This document shows, one piece after another, positions 19,089-28,009 of a stretch of DNA of 64,000 nt (position 1 is the stretch's first letter; every line of letters starts with the position of its first letter). The notes below the pieces were generated by a model. The model was not told the DNA's origin. It did no database searches and saw nothing but the letters and a program-made list of their open reading frames with translations. The stretch covers positions 992,001 to 1,056,000 of the forward strand of contig JACJXX010000001.1 in assembly GCA_020636435.1 (NCBI GenBank). The letters run 5' to 3'. Source of the stretch: Lewinellaceae bacterium. Lineage in GTDB: Bacteria > Bacteroidota > Bacteroidia > Chitinophagales > Saprospiraceae. Position numbers and translations under genes: made by a program.

Positions 19089-20402
19089 TTAAAATTCGTT
19101 GTCCGGTTCCGCTTCGAACCATTCCCTGGTCTTGCGGAACAACTGTTCGTACCATCTCCCGGAGGGGTCGTCCTCAAAGACCTCCTCTCCTTCTTCCTGC
19201 CGCACTGGTTCCGGCACCGAGACGCGGCCTGCGGCCAGGTCGTCGAGCCCTTTCATGAGCAGGCCAACGCCGGTTGCATAGATCGGGCTGCTCAGTTGTT
19301 CGTGGTAGCCGTGCGCCAGATGCTCCACCGGCACGCCGATGCGCGTGCTCATGCCGGTGTGGTATTCCGTTAGTTTGTCGATGTGGTTGAGCAAGGCCCC
19401 TCCTCCGGTCAGGACGATCCCGGCGATCAGTTTGCGGTCGAAACCGGAACGGCGGATCTCCCAGAGCACGTAATCCAGTATTTCTTCTACCCGTGCCTGA
19501 ATGATGCGAGCCAGGTTCTTTTCCGAGACTTCCTTGTGATCCCTTCCTCTCAGGCCGGGAATGGAGATGATGCGGTTGTCGTACACTTCATCGGCAAGGG
19601 CCGAACCGAATTTGATCTTCAGCTTTTCCGCCTGCTGGCCCATGACGGTGCAACCCTCCTTGATGTCCTTGGTGATGACGTTGCCGCCAAAGGGCACCAC
19701 GGCCGTATGCCGGATGATGCCATCCTTGAATACGGTAATATCGGTCGTGCCGCCGCCAATATCAACCAGGGCAACGCCCGCTTCCTTTTCCTCCTCGCTC
19801 AGCACAGCCGCAGCGGAAGCGATGGGCTCCAGCGTCATATTGGCCACTTTCAGCCCGGTGCGCTCCACGCAACGGTAGATGTTGTTGGAAGCGGAGATTT
19901 GACCGGTGATGATGTGGAAGTTGGCTTCCAGCCGGATGCCGGACATGCCGATGGGGTCGGTGATGCCCTGCTCGTTGTCGACGGTGTATTCCTGGGGGAT
20001 GACATGAAGGATTTTATCGCCCGGAGGCAGCACCAGCTTGTACATGTCGCTGACCAGCCGGTCGATGTCCCGCTGGCTGATCTCGGTGTGGTCGTTGTCC
20101 CGGGTTAGAATGCCACGATGCTGAAGGCTCTTGATGTGCTGGCCGGCAATGCCGACGTGCACTACCCTGAACTCCGTGCCGGCCGAGCGTTGAGCGGCGG
20201 CGACGGCCTCAGAGATGGCCTTCACCGTTTTTTCAATATTCGAAACCACGCCTCTGAGCACACCCTCAGAATCCACCTTGCCGAAGCCCATTACTTCGAG
20301 CTTGCCGTGGCGGTCGCGCCGGCCAGCCATGGCGCAGATTTTTGTCGTTCCAATATCCAGCGCAATGGCTAGTTCGGGGTTATGGTTATTTGTGTCCATC
20401 AT
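19089..20402 (-). CDS. ftsA: Cell division protein FtsA
   Basis: Actin-like ATPase that tethers FtsZ filaments to the membrane. Phosphate-1 motif ALDIGTTKICAMAG lies near the N-terminus; the phosphate-2 region is VALVDIGGGTTDITVF and the adenosine motif is AGIVLTGGGALL. The C-terminal WYEQLFRKTREWFEA is a likely amphipathic membrane-targeting helix. The double ATG at 20402/20399 is chosen because the frame upstream reaches only a TTG at 20465, and the alternative N-terminus shows no family similarity. It follows ftsQ by about 76 bases and precedes ftsZ, the standard dcw order. Confidence 0.96.
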   Translation of the reverse strand: MMDTNNHNPELAIALDIGTTKICAMAGRRDRHGKLEVMGFGKVDSEGVLRGVVSNIEKTVKAISEAVAAAQRSAGTEFRVVHVGIAGQHIKSLQHRGILTRDNDHTEISQRDIDRLVSDMYKLVLPPGDKILHVIPQEYTVDNEQGITDPIGMSGIRLEANFHIITGQISASNNIYRCVERTGLKVANMTLEPIASAAAVLSEEEKEAGVALVDIGGGTTDITVFKDGIIRHTAVVPFGGNVITKDIKEGCTVMGQQAEKLKIKFGSALADEVYDNRIISIPGLRGRDHKEVSEKNLARIIQARVEEILDYVLWEIRRSGFDRKLIAGIVLTGGGALLNHIDKLTEYHTGMSTRIGVPVEHLAHGYHEQLSSPIYATGVGLLMKGLDDLAAGRVSVPEPVRQEEGEEVFEDDPSGRWYEQLFRKTREWFEAEPDNEF

Positions 20403-20478
20403 GTCATTCCGTTTTGGTTTAGTAGTTTTCACGATCAGTATAGAAACCGCCGGCGCATTTTTCAACTGCCGGCAGCAG

Positions 20479-21273
20479 TTAACGTTTTTTACAGACCACC
20501 TGCCCGTCGTACTGAAGGCTGATCTCCGAGTACTTGTTCCAGCCCTCGTAGGGCAGCGCTTCTTTGTAGAATATTTTCAACCGCTGCAGCTTTTTAGCCG
20601 CTGAATCAAATTTTCCGAAAATGATCTTGTGGTTGCCCACTTTGGGCACCAGGGTGATCTCCCCCCGGTTGCTCACGTGAATCTGTTCGATCAGCGCATT
20701 CAGGAATTCATCCTCCCGGATCAGTTTCGTCAGCAGGAACGCATCCTTCAGGGTATTGCGCTTCCGGTTCAGGAACTGGGACTCGTGGGGCGGCAGGTTG
20801 CCGGTGGCCACGATCACCTTAGCTGCAAAGTGCGCCGACAAAGGCATCTTTATGCCATTGGCGTCCAGGTAGTAATTCAGGCCGTTGTTATCCATGATGC
20901 GGAGGATGGGCTGCCGTTGCACGATGCCCACCTTTATCCGGTTGTTGGCGGCGATGTAGACATCTGCATCGAGGATCAAAGGCTCTTCCTCCAGGGCCTT
21001 TTCGAGCCGCTCCACGTCGATAGAGCCGATGGGCAAGCCTTCCAGCCGGTATCCGAAACTGCGTTCGATGGCCTGGCGCACATCCTGATCATCGATCAGG
21101 AGTTGGCCGTCCGGCAGGGGCTCGATCCCGATTGACAGTTCGGAAGCCAGGCTTGCCTCCTTGCGTTCTACCGCCGAAATCACCAGGAAAGCCGCAAAGA
21201 ACAACAGCCCGATCCAACTGGCCCGCTTCACCGTACTTAGTGTTTCCGCGCTGATGTGTAGGCTCTTAATCAT
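20479..21273 (-). CDS. ftsQ: Cell division protein FtsQ
   Basis: A 264-residue bitopic divisome protein. One transmembrane helix at about residues 21-37 (WIGLLFFAAFLVISA) is followed by a periplasmic part with a POTRA-like region (residues 45-120, LLIDDQDVRQAIERSFG and LEKALEEEPLILDADVYI) and the beta domain with YYLDANGIKMPLS. FtsQ links FtsA/FtsZ and the FtsL-FtsI/FtsW synthase. Its start overlaps the murC stop by 8 bases, so the two are translationally coupled. Sequence identity in this family is low, but position plus architecture make the call secure. Confidence 0.93.
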   Translation of the reverse strand: MIKSLHISAETLSTVKRASWIGLLFFAAFLVISAVERKEASLASELSIGIEPLPDGQLLIDDQDVRQAIERSFGYRLEGLPIGSIDVERLEKALEEEPLILDADVYIAANNRIKVGIVQRQPILRIMDNNGLNYYLDANGIKMPLSAHFAAKVIVATGNLPPHESQFLNRKRNTLKDAFLLTKLIREDEFLNALIEQIHVSNRGEITLVPKVGNHKIIFGKFDSAAKKLQRLKIFYKEALPYEGWNKYSEISLQYDGQVVCKKR

Positions 21274-22630
21274 GAGTGCCTGTTTTTTCGAAATAAGCTA
21301 CTATAGGTTCTCTGAACGTGTCGATATCTCCGGCGCCCAGCGTCAGCAGCACTTCCGGATGAGATTTTTCCACCTCCTCCAGAAGGCCGGCCTTGCTCGC
21401 CAGGCGTTTTTCCCGTTTTTTCATTTTGCTCAACAGCAGCCGGGATTCAACGCCCTCGATGGGCAGCTCCCGCGCCGGATAGATTTCCACCAGCAGGATT
21501 TCATCCAGTTGATCCAGCGCTTCGGCGAATCCATCCGCAAAATCTCGGGTCCGCGAGTAGAGGTGGGGCTGAAAAATGCCGGTTATCCTCTTCCCCGGAA
21601 ACAACTCCCGGGCGGCGCCGATGGCCGCCGCCAGCTCCGAAGGGTGGTGGGCGTAGTCGTCGATGTATGCCCTGCCCTCCGAGCGGTACAGTATTTCAAA
21701 ACGGCGGCGAATGCCGCGGAAGCTGCGCAGGCCCTCGCGTATGGCCGCCTCTTCAACGCCCAGTTGCAGCGCTACCGACAGGGCGGCGGTGGCATTCTCC
21801 ACGTTGTGGCGGCCGGGCAGCGCCAACTGCAGCCCGTCGATGTGGTGCGAAGGGCTGCGGTAGTCAAAGGTGAAATACCCGTCTTCTACCCGTACATTTT
21901 CGGAGCGGTAGGTTCCCTGCCCAATGCCGTAGCTCTCCGCGAAAGGCCAATCGCCCAGCTCTTCCAGCCACCGGTAATGGACGTACAGGCGCCCGCCCTT
22001 TTCCACTTTTGCGGCGAAGGCCCGGAAGCCCGTCTCCAGGAGCGTTTCCCGGTCGCCGTAAATATCCAGGTGGTCGGCGTCCATCGACAGGATGACCGCA
22101 ATATTCGGGCTGAGATGCAGGAAGGAACGGTCGAACTCGTCCGCTTCCACGACTACCCAATCCGAATGCCCTTCGACAAAGTTAGAGCCGAAGTTCATAG
22201 CGATCCCACCCAGGAAAGCGGTGCAATCAATACCCCCGCAGCGCAGCAAATAGGCCAGGATCGAGGAAGTGGTCGTTTTTCCGTGGGTGCCCGCAACCGC
22301 CACCGTTTTCATGCCGCGGCTGATGATGCCCAGCACTTCGGCCCGTTTTTTCACCGGAATTCCGGATGCTCTGAAAAAAACGAGTTCCTTGTGGCTGGCG
22401 GGCACCGCCGGCGTGTAAACTACCAGGTCTACCCCGTCAGGTACCTGGCTCACCTCCTCGGCATAGTGTATTTGCATCCCCTCTTCCACCAACTTTTTGG
22501 TGAGCAGGGTTTCCGTTTTGTCGTATCCGTGCACTTCGGCGCCCCTTCCGTTGAAGTAGCGCGCCAGGGCGCTCATCCCTATGCCTCCGATCCCAATGAA
22601 GTACACTTTTTTAATGTCGTTCAGTTTCAT
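21266..22630 (-). CDS. murC: UDP-N-acetylmuramate-L-alanine ligase MurC
   Basis: Cytoplasmic Mur ligase that adds L-Ala to UDP-MurNAc. The N-terminal Rossmann loop is FIGIGGIGMSALA, the ATP loop is AGTHGKTTTSS (near residue 111), and the central His/Asn region DYAHHPSE follows. The length of 454 residues is usual. The ATG at 22630 (MKLNDIKKVYFIG) aligns best with the family; an in-frame ATG at 22645 would add five residues. It lies between murG and ftsQ and overlaps ftsQ by 8 bases. Confidence 0.97.
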   Translation of the reverse strand: MKLNDIKKVYFIGIGGIGMSALARYFNGRGAEVHGYDKTETLLTKKLVEEGMQIHYAEEVSQVPDGVDLVVYTPAVPASHKELVFFRASGIPVKKRAEVLGIISRGMKTVAVAGTHGKTTTSSILAYLLRCGGIDCTAFLGGIAMNFGSNFVEGHSDWVVVEADEFDRSFLHLSPNIAVILSMDADHLDIYGDRETLLETGFRAFAAKVEKGGRLYVHYRWLEELGDWPFAESYGIGQGTYRSENVRVEDGYFTFDYRSPSHHIDGLQLALPGRHNVENATAALSVALQLGVEEAAIREGLRSFRGIRRRFEILYRSEGRAYIDDYAHHPSELAAAIGAARELFPGKRITGIFQPHLYSRTRDFADGFAEALDQLDEILLVEIYPARELPIEGVESRLLLSKMKKREKRLASKAGLLEEVEKSHPEVLLTLGAGDIDTFREPIVAYFEKTGTHD

Positions 22631-22668
22631 CGCATTTTGTTGCATGCAATAACCTATTGCTCTCAGGG

Positions 22669-23814
22669 CTATTCTCGCATCCCCTGCCCGCGCCGGGCCA
22701 GTTTCAGCACCTCCTCCGCAATGCGGCCGGCGGCGCCGGGCATCGCCTGCTTGCGGATATTCCCGCCCAGTTGTTTTCTGGCGCCCTCGTCGCCGAGCAA
22801 ATCCAGGGCTTTGGCGACAGCCAGTTCTTTGGCGTCTTCATCCCGGACGACCCAGGCGGCACCTGCTTCCACCAGGGCCAGGGCATTTTTCGTCTGATGG
22901 TCCTCCGCCACATTAGGCGAGGGGATGAAAATGGCTGGCTTCCCTACGAATTGCAATTCCGAGATGGTAAGCGCGCCCGAGCGGCAGATGATCACATCGG
23001 CCATGGCGTAGGCCAGGTCCATCCGGTCGATGAAGGCCTGCGCCTTCACGTTGGGCAGCCGGGCGGTTTCGCACTGGCCAAACTGCTCTTCATAAAGCTG
23101 CCCGTACTGCCAAAGCATTTGCACCTCCTGCCGTTCTTTCAGGCGGCCGGCATTGGCGGCCATGGCCTGGTTGATCGACCGCGCGCCCAGGCTGCCCCCG
23201 AATACGAGCAGGATGGGCTTTTGGGAATCCAATCCGAAATGGGCGGCGCCTTGCTCCCGGCCGGGCAGGCCGTTTTGCAGGGCCTTGCGCACCGGGTTTC
23301 CGGTAAGAACCAGCTTCTCCGCCGGGAAGAAGCGCTCCATGCCCTGGTAGGCCACACAAGCTTTGTCCACCTTTTTGGCCAGCAGCCGGTTGGTCACCCC
23401 TGCGTAAGAATTCTGCTCCTGAATCAGGGTGGGCAAACCACGCCGGGAAGCCACTTCCAGCAGCGGGCCGCTGGCAAATCCCCCGACGCCGACCACCACA
23501 TCCGGCTTAAACCGGCTAATGATGCGCCAGGCGCCCAGCAGGCTGCTGGCCAGTTTGAGGGGAAACAGCAAATTCCGCAATGTCAACTGGCGGTGAAAAC
23601 CGCTGATCCACAGCCCTTCGATGGGGTATCCCGCTTTCGGAATCTTTTCCATCTCCATCTTGCCTTTTGCTCCTACAAAGAGGAACTCGGCATCGGGCTG
23701 CTTTTCCTTTATCGCGTCGGCGATGGCGATGGCGGGGAAAATGTGCCCGCCGCTGCCGCCGCCGGAGATGATTATTTTTGGTTTGAGGTTCAAGGTTTGA
23801 GGTTCAAGGTTCAA
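22669..23814 (-). CDS. murG: UDP-GlcNAc:undecaprenyl-PP-MurNAc-pentapeptide transferase MurG (TTG start inside a repeat array)
   Basis: GT28 glycosyltransferase that turns lipid I into lipid II at the inner membrane face. ISGGGSGGHIFPA is the N-terminal lipid-phosphate loop, VVGVGGFASGP the second G loop, VFGGSLGA the third, and the C-terminal domain holds the nucleotide site (CRSGALTISEL). The first ~12 codons (LNLEPQTLNLKP) are encoded by a heptamer array. In that stretch there is no ATG; a TAA stands two codons upstream, so translation must begin at a TTG (23814, or 23793). It lies between ftsW and murC. Confidence 0.95.
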   Translation of the reverse strand: MNLEPQTLNLKPKIIISGGGSGGHIFPAIAIADAIKEKQPDAEFLFVGAKGKMEMEKIPKAGYPIEGLWISGFHRQLTLRNLLFPLKLASSLLGAWRIISRFKPDVVVGVGGFASGPLLEVASRRGLPTLIQEQNSYAGVTNRLLAKKVDKACVAYQGMERFFPAEKLVLTGNPVRKALQNGLPGREQGAAHFGLDSQKPILLVFGGSLGARSINQAMAANAGRLKERQEVQMLWQYGQLYEEQFGQCETARLPNVKAQAFIDRMDLAYAMADVIICRSGALTISELQFVGKPAIFIPSPNVAEDHQTKNALALVEAGAAWVVRDEDAKELAVAKALDLLGDEGARKQLGGNIRKQAMPGAAGRIAEEVLKLARRGQGMRE

Positions 23815-23870
23815 GGTTTAAGGTTTAAGGTTCAAGGTTTAAGGTTTAAGGTTTAAGGTTTAAGGTTTAA
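23780..23870. repeat. Thirteen heptamers spanning the ftsW stop and murG start
   Basis: An unbroken run of 13 seven-base units (GGTTTAA, GGTTCAA, GGTTTGA), 91 bases in all. The ftsW stop codon (TAA on the minus strand, 23867-23869) is in the last unit, and the murG start and first codons are in the first five. The array therefore forms the whole intercistronic region. Confidence 0.92.
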
Positions 23871-25000
23871 CTCACCGACTCTATGTACTTACTCACGCTC
23901 AATATCATTCCGAACGAAATACAGGTAAACAGGATTGACGTGCCTCCCATGCTGATCATGGGCAGAGTAACGCCCGTCACCGGCACCAGGTGCACCGAAA
24001 CAGCTATGTTGATAAAGGCCTGCAACACCAGGCTGATGCTCAACCCCATGGCCAACATGGCGCCGAAAGCCTTGGGGCTCTTGGTCACCAGCCGCGTGGC
24101 GCGGAAAAACAGCAGCACGTACAACAGGATGAGCAGGATGCCGATAAAAATGCCGTATTCCTCCACTACGATGGCGTAGATGAAATCCGAATAAGGAGAA
24201 GGCAGGTAGTTGCGCTGAATGCTGTTGCCCGGCCCCAGCCCAAACCATTCCCCGTTGGCCATGGCAATCTTGGCCTGTTGCACCTGGTACCCCCCGTCCG
24301 GTTTATCCACAAAATCCCGGACCCGGCTGACCCACGTCTCGGAACGGATGATCTCCGGGAAAAACTCGCCGAGCAGCACCAGCATCGCAAAAACGACGAT
24401 GCCCAGCAGCAGCAGCAAGACGATGTACTGCAAGGCTACCCGACCGACGAACATCATGCACACACAAGTAAAAAACAGCAGTATGGCCGAAGAGAGGTCT
24501 GCCGGCGCAATCAGCCCGCAGATGATGAGGACGGGCACGATAATCGGCAGGAAGGCGCTGTTGAAGTCCTTGATGTAATCCTGCTTGCTGGAAATGGCCC
24601 GGGCTACATAAAGGATGAGGGCCAGCTTGGCAAAGTCTGACGTTTGGAAAGTGATCCCGACAAAAGGCACCGTGATCCAGCGCCGGGCGTCGTTGATGTC
24701 GGCCCCGAAAGCGATGGTGTAGACCAGCAACGGAACCGACAACAACAGCAGAAAGGGGGCTGCCTTGGAATACCGCAGATAATGCACCAGATGAGCCAGG
24801 TAAGCCAGAAAAAGGCCTCCGACGACGATCATAAAGTGCTTTATAAGAAGGGTTTCCGTATTGCCGGCCATCTCGCGGTAGGCCAGGGTCCCCGTCGAAC
24901 TGTACACAACCAGGATAGAGAAGATTGACAATACCGCCATGATGGCCCATATCGAACGGTCACCTCTCAATTCTGCGTATATTCTCGTTCCTATTGACAT
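23867..25000 (-). CDS. ftsW: Peptidoglycan glycosyltransferase FtsW
   Basis: A 377-residue SEDS protein with about ten membrane helices that polymerises septal glycan strands with its partner penicillin-binding protein. The family Asp region and the periplasmic loop (GNSIQRNYLPSPYSDFIYAIVVEEYG) are present; that loop matches the FtsW/RodA signature ending in a conserved Glu. The C-terminal helices include LPMISMGGTSILFTCISFG, also typical. The start at 25000 is a clean ATG. The stop codon is supplied by the heptamer array that separates it from murG. FtsW rather than RodA is chosen from its position between murD and murG. Confidence 0.95.
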   Translation of the reverse strand: MSIGTRIYAELRGDRSIWAIMAVLSIFSILVVYSSTGTLAYREMAGNTETLLIKHFMIVVGGLFLAYLAHLVHYLRYSKAAPFLLLLSVPLLVYTIAFGADINDARRWITVPFVGITFQTSDFAKLALILYVARAISSKQDYIKDFNSAFLPIIVPVLIICGLIAPADLSSAILLFFTCVCMMFVGRVALQYIVLLLLLGIVVFAMLVLLGEFFPEIIRSETWVSRVRDFVDKPDGGYQVQQAKIAMANGEWFGLGPGNSIQRNYLPSPYSDFIYAIVVEEYGIFIGILLILLYVLLFFRATRLVTKSPKAFGAMLAMGLSISLVLQAFINIAVSVHLVPVTGVTLPMISMGGTSILFTCISFGMILSVSKYIESVS

Positions 25001-25073
25001 ACAATGTGTTTTCTCTTTCTGTTAATCTGGGGGTTGGGTTGAATGCCAAATCCCTTATTTTTATGTAAACCGA

Positions 25074-26387
25074 TCACCCGCCATGCATTCTGCTGCGGAC
25101 AGCTTCTTTAAACTGCTCCCCGCGGTCCTCATAGTTTTTAAAAAGGTCGAAGCTGGCGCAGGCCGGCGAAAGCAGGACCACATCTCCTGGCCGGGCCAGC
25201 GCGGCGGCCTGCGCCACCGCTGCTTCGGCGCTGCCCGCCTCTGTCATGTCGCCGGCTTTTCCGGCGAAAGTATCCAGCAATTTCCGGTTGTCAACGCCCA
25301 GGCACACCAGCGCCCGGACTTTTTCCTTTACCAGGCTCATGAGCGGGCCGTAATCGTTGCCCTTGTCCTGCCCGCCGGCGATCCAAACTACGGGTTTGTC
25401 CATAGCTTCCAGGGCGTAGTAGACGGCATCCACGTTGGTGGCTTTGCTGTCGTTGATGTATTCCACTCCGTCGATAAGGGCCACCCGTTCCATGCGGTGC
25501 GCCACGTTGACGAAGGTGTTCAACCCCTGTTGCAGGGCCTCGTCGTCGGCGCCCCACAGTTTGGCTGCCGCCAGCGCGAAGAGCGCGTTCATCAGATTGT
25601 GGCGCCCCCTCAGGCTGCTTTGCTGCAGGTCGAAGGCGCTGCCGCCGACGTGCAGCCGGCCCGCTTCGGCCATCCCGCTGCTGATGGGCAGCAGGCGCGG
25701 CTTCAGCCGGTGGGTTTGCATGTACCCTCCGATGTTTTCATCCTCTACATTAAAGAGGAATACATCCTCCGGCTGCTGGTTCATCGCGATCCGGAACTTC
25801 GAGCGGATGTAGTTCTGCATCTCGTACTCGTACCGGTCGAGGTGGTCGGGAGTAATGTTGAGCAGCATGGCAATGTCGGGGCGAAAAGACTGTATGCCGT
25901 CGAGCTGAAAGCTGCTCAGCTCGAGCACATAGCAGGCAGGCTGCCGCTCTTCGCTCAGGCTGCGGGCAAAGCTTTTGCCCACATTTCCAGCCATGCCTGC
26001 CTCAAATCCCGCCGTTTCCAACAGGTGATGAGCCAACCGGGTGGTAGTCGTCTTGCCGTTGCTGCCGGTTATCCCGATCAGCTTTGCCGTGGTGTAACGG
26101 CCTGCAAATTCAATTTCAGATATCACCGGTATGCCTTTGCTTACCAGTTCTTTTATAATCGGAACGCGGTCCGGGATGCCGGGGCTTTTCACCACTTCAT
26201 CCGCCGCGGCAATGCGATCCCAGCTGTGCTGCTGTTCCTCGTATGCTATGCCGTTGCTTTTCAGCTCGCTTTTGTACGATTCCTTTATCGCCCCCCTGTC
26301 GGAGACGAAGACATCATGCCCATGTTTTCTGGCCAGTAAGGCCGAACCAATGCCGCTTTCGCCGGCGCCGAGGATAACGAGGTTCAT
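25074..26387 (-). CDS. murD: UDP-N-acetylmuramoyl-L-alanine-D-glutamate ligase MurD
   Basis: A 437-residue Mur ligase adding D-Glu to UDP-MurNAc-L-Ala. N-terminal Rossmann motif VILGAGESGIGSA, ATP loop GITGSNGKTTTTRL (near residue 108), central NITPDHLDRY and the C-terminal NDSKATNVDA region are all present. The length is usual for Bacteroidota. The start at 26387 lies 7 bases from an octamer array that fills the gap to mraY. Same strand and order as in other dcw clusters. Confidence 0.97.
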   Translation of the reverse strand: MNLVILGAGESGIGSALLARKHGHDVFVSDRGAIKESYKSELKSNGIAYEEQQHSWDRIAAADEVVKSPGIPDRVPIIKELVSKGIPVISEIEFAGRYTTAKLIGITGSNGKTTTTRLAHHLLETAGFEAGMAGNVGKSFARSLSEERQPACYVLELSSFQLDGIQSFRPDIAMLLNITPDHLDRYEYEMQNYIRSKFRIAMNQQPEDVFLFNVEDENIGGYMQTHRLKPRLLPISSGMAEAGRLHVGGSAFDLQQSSLRGRHNLMNALFALAAAKLWGADDEALQQGLNTFVNVAHRMERVALIDGVEYINDSKATNVDAVYYALEAMDKPVVWIAGGQDKGNDYGPLMSLVKEKVRALVCLGVDNRKLLDTFAGKAGDMTEAGSAEAAVAQAAALARPGDVVLLSPACASFDLFKNYEDRGEQFKEAVRSRMHGG

Positions 26388-26393
26388 GTATCG

Positions 26394-26473
26394 GTGTATC
26401 AGTGTTTTAGTGTTTCAGTGTTTTAGTGTTTCAGTGTTTTAGTGTTTCAGTGTTTCAGTGTTTTAGTGTTTTT
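26394..26473. repeat. Ten octamers in the mraY-murD gap
   Basis: Ten consecutive octamers of the form GTGTWTYA (GTGTTTTA and GTGTTTCA alternating; the last is GTGTTTTT), 80 bases without interruption, ending just before the murD start. Confidence 0.92.
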
Positions 26474-26538
26474 GAATACGAGGGGCAGTTTAGCGGAAAC
26501 GGCTGATACACTAATATGCCCTTACCTTGAAATACTCC

Positions 26539-27810
26539 TTATCTAATTTTCAGCGTTATGATCGTAAACACCGCCAGGAGGATGCCGACGATCCAGAAAC
26601 GGACGACGATCTTCACCTCAGGCATCCCTTTTTTCTGATAGTGGTGATGCAGGGGAGACATCAGGAAGATGCGGCGCCCTTCGCCGTATTTTCGCTTTGT
26701 ATATTTAAAGTAGGCCACCTGAATGACCACTGAGAGATTTTCCACCAGGAAGATGCCGCAGAGTATGGGGATCAAAAGCTCTTTGCGGAGCAGGATGCAC
26801 ATGGCGGCGATGATCCCTCCCAGGGTCAGGCTTCCGGTATCTCCCATGAAAACCTGCGCGGGGTTGGCATTGTACCATAGGAAACCGAGACAGGCTCCCA
26901 CGAAACAGGCCGAAAAGATGAGCAGTTCCCCCGCCCCGGGCAGGTGGAGTATGCTCAGGTAGTTGGCGGCGATCGCATTTCCGGAGACGTAGGCAAAAAT
27001 TCCCAGCGTTGCTCCGATGATGCCGGAAACCCCGGTCGCCAGCCCATCGAGCCCGTCGGTCAGGTTGGCGGCGTTGGAAACGGCGGTCACCACGAAAATG
27101 ACCAGCGGCACGAAGATGAGCCACACCCACCGGGAGCCTTTTTCATGGCCGATGGGCAGCAGCCAGGAATAATCCAGGCGGTTGCCTTTGAGGAAGGGCA
27201 CATTGGTCAGGTTCGTTTTATAATCTCCCTTTTCCTCAGCTGGCGCCATCGGGTTGGCGGTATTTTCAACCAAAATGGTATCGCCTATGATCTCCGTGTA
27301 TCCCAGTGCATCGGCTTCTTCAACATCCATCCGCACGACGATCTTGTCGCTGAGGATCATGGTCAGGGCGATCAGCAAACCCAGGCCTACCTGGCCCAGC
27401 ACTTTGAACCGGCCGCGCAGGCCCTGTTTGTTTTTTAGAAACACCTTGATGAAATCGTCGATAAAGCCGATGGTTGCCATCCAGATGGTGCTGATGACGA
27501 GGAGAACGATGTAGACGTTGTCCAGCCGGCACAGCAACAAGCAGGGAACAATAATGGCCATGATGATGATCACCCCGCCCATGGTAGGCGTTCCTTCCTT
27601 TTTCTTTTCGCCGGCCAGCCCCAGGTCGCGCACGGTCTCTCCCACCTGCAGGCGCTGCAGGTACCGGATGACCCTTCCTCCGAAGATCATAGAGATCGCC
27701 AGGGACAGAATGGCGGCTAATCCGGCACGAAAAGTAATGTAGTGGAAAAGCCTGGCGCCCTTTATATCCCCGAAATGACCCGTCAACCAATCTACAAGTT
27801 CAATTAGCAT
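26539..27810 (-). CDS. mraY: Phospho-N-acetylmuramoyl-pentapeptide transferase MraY
   Basis: A 423-residue polytopic enzyme that transfers phospho-MurNAc-pentapeptide to undecaprenyl phosphate, giving lipid I. Visible are GTPTMGGVIII (first conserved block), IGFIDDFIKV with the paired Asp residues, NAANLTDGLDGLA with the catalytic Asp, FMGDTGSL, and MSPLHHHYQKKG near the C-terminus. It is longer than the roughly 360 residues of E. coli because of an insertion around residues 150-210 (VDVEEADALGYTE to LDYSWLLPIG), a feature seen in Bacteroidota enzymes. It sits between murE and murD. Confidence 0.97.
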   Translation of the reverse strand: MLIELVDWLTGHFGDIKGARLFHYITFRAGLAAILSLAISMIFGGRVIRYLQRLQVGETVRDLGLAGEKKKEGTPTMGGVIIIMAIIVPCLLLCRLDNVYIVLLVISTIWMATIGFIDDFIKVFLKNKQGLRGRFKVLGQVGLGLLIALTMILSDKIVVRMDVEEADALGYTEIIGDTILVENTANPMAPAEEKGDYKTNLTNVPFLKGNRLDYSWLLPIGHEKGSRWVWLIFVPLVIFVVTAVSNAANLTDGLDGLATGVSGIIGATLGIFAYVSGNAIAANYLSILHLPGAGELLIFSACFVGACLGFLWYNANPAQVFMGDTGSLTLGGIIAAMCILLRKELLIPILCGIFLVENLSVVIQVAYFKYTKRKYGEGRRIFLMSPLHHHYQKKGMPEVKIVVRFWIVGILLAVFTIITLKIR

Positions 27811-28009
27811 GTTCGTTTAAATTGAGGTGAGGGCCCAAAAATAGGAATTCCTCGCTGCAAAACGTTGTGCACGCCTTACTCAATCGCGATTATACTGACG
27901 CTCGCCAGTTTTTTGCACCCTCAAGCGGGCCCGGCCAGCATTATCCTGCGGGACCGAGGCCGGGCAATGCACAAAACCACCCGGCACGCAGAATAAAAAA
28001 CGCCGCGCC

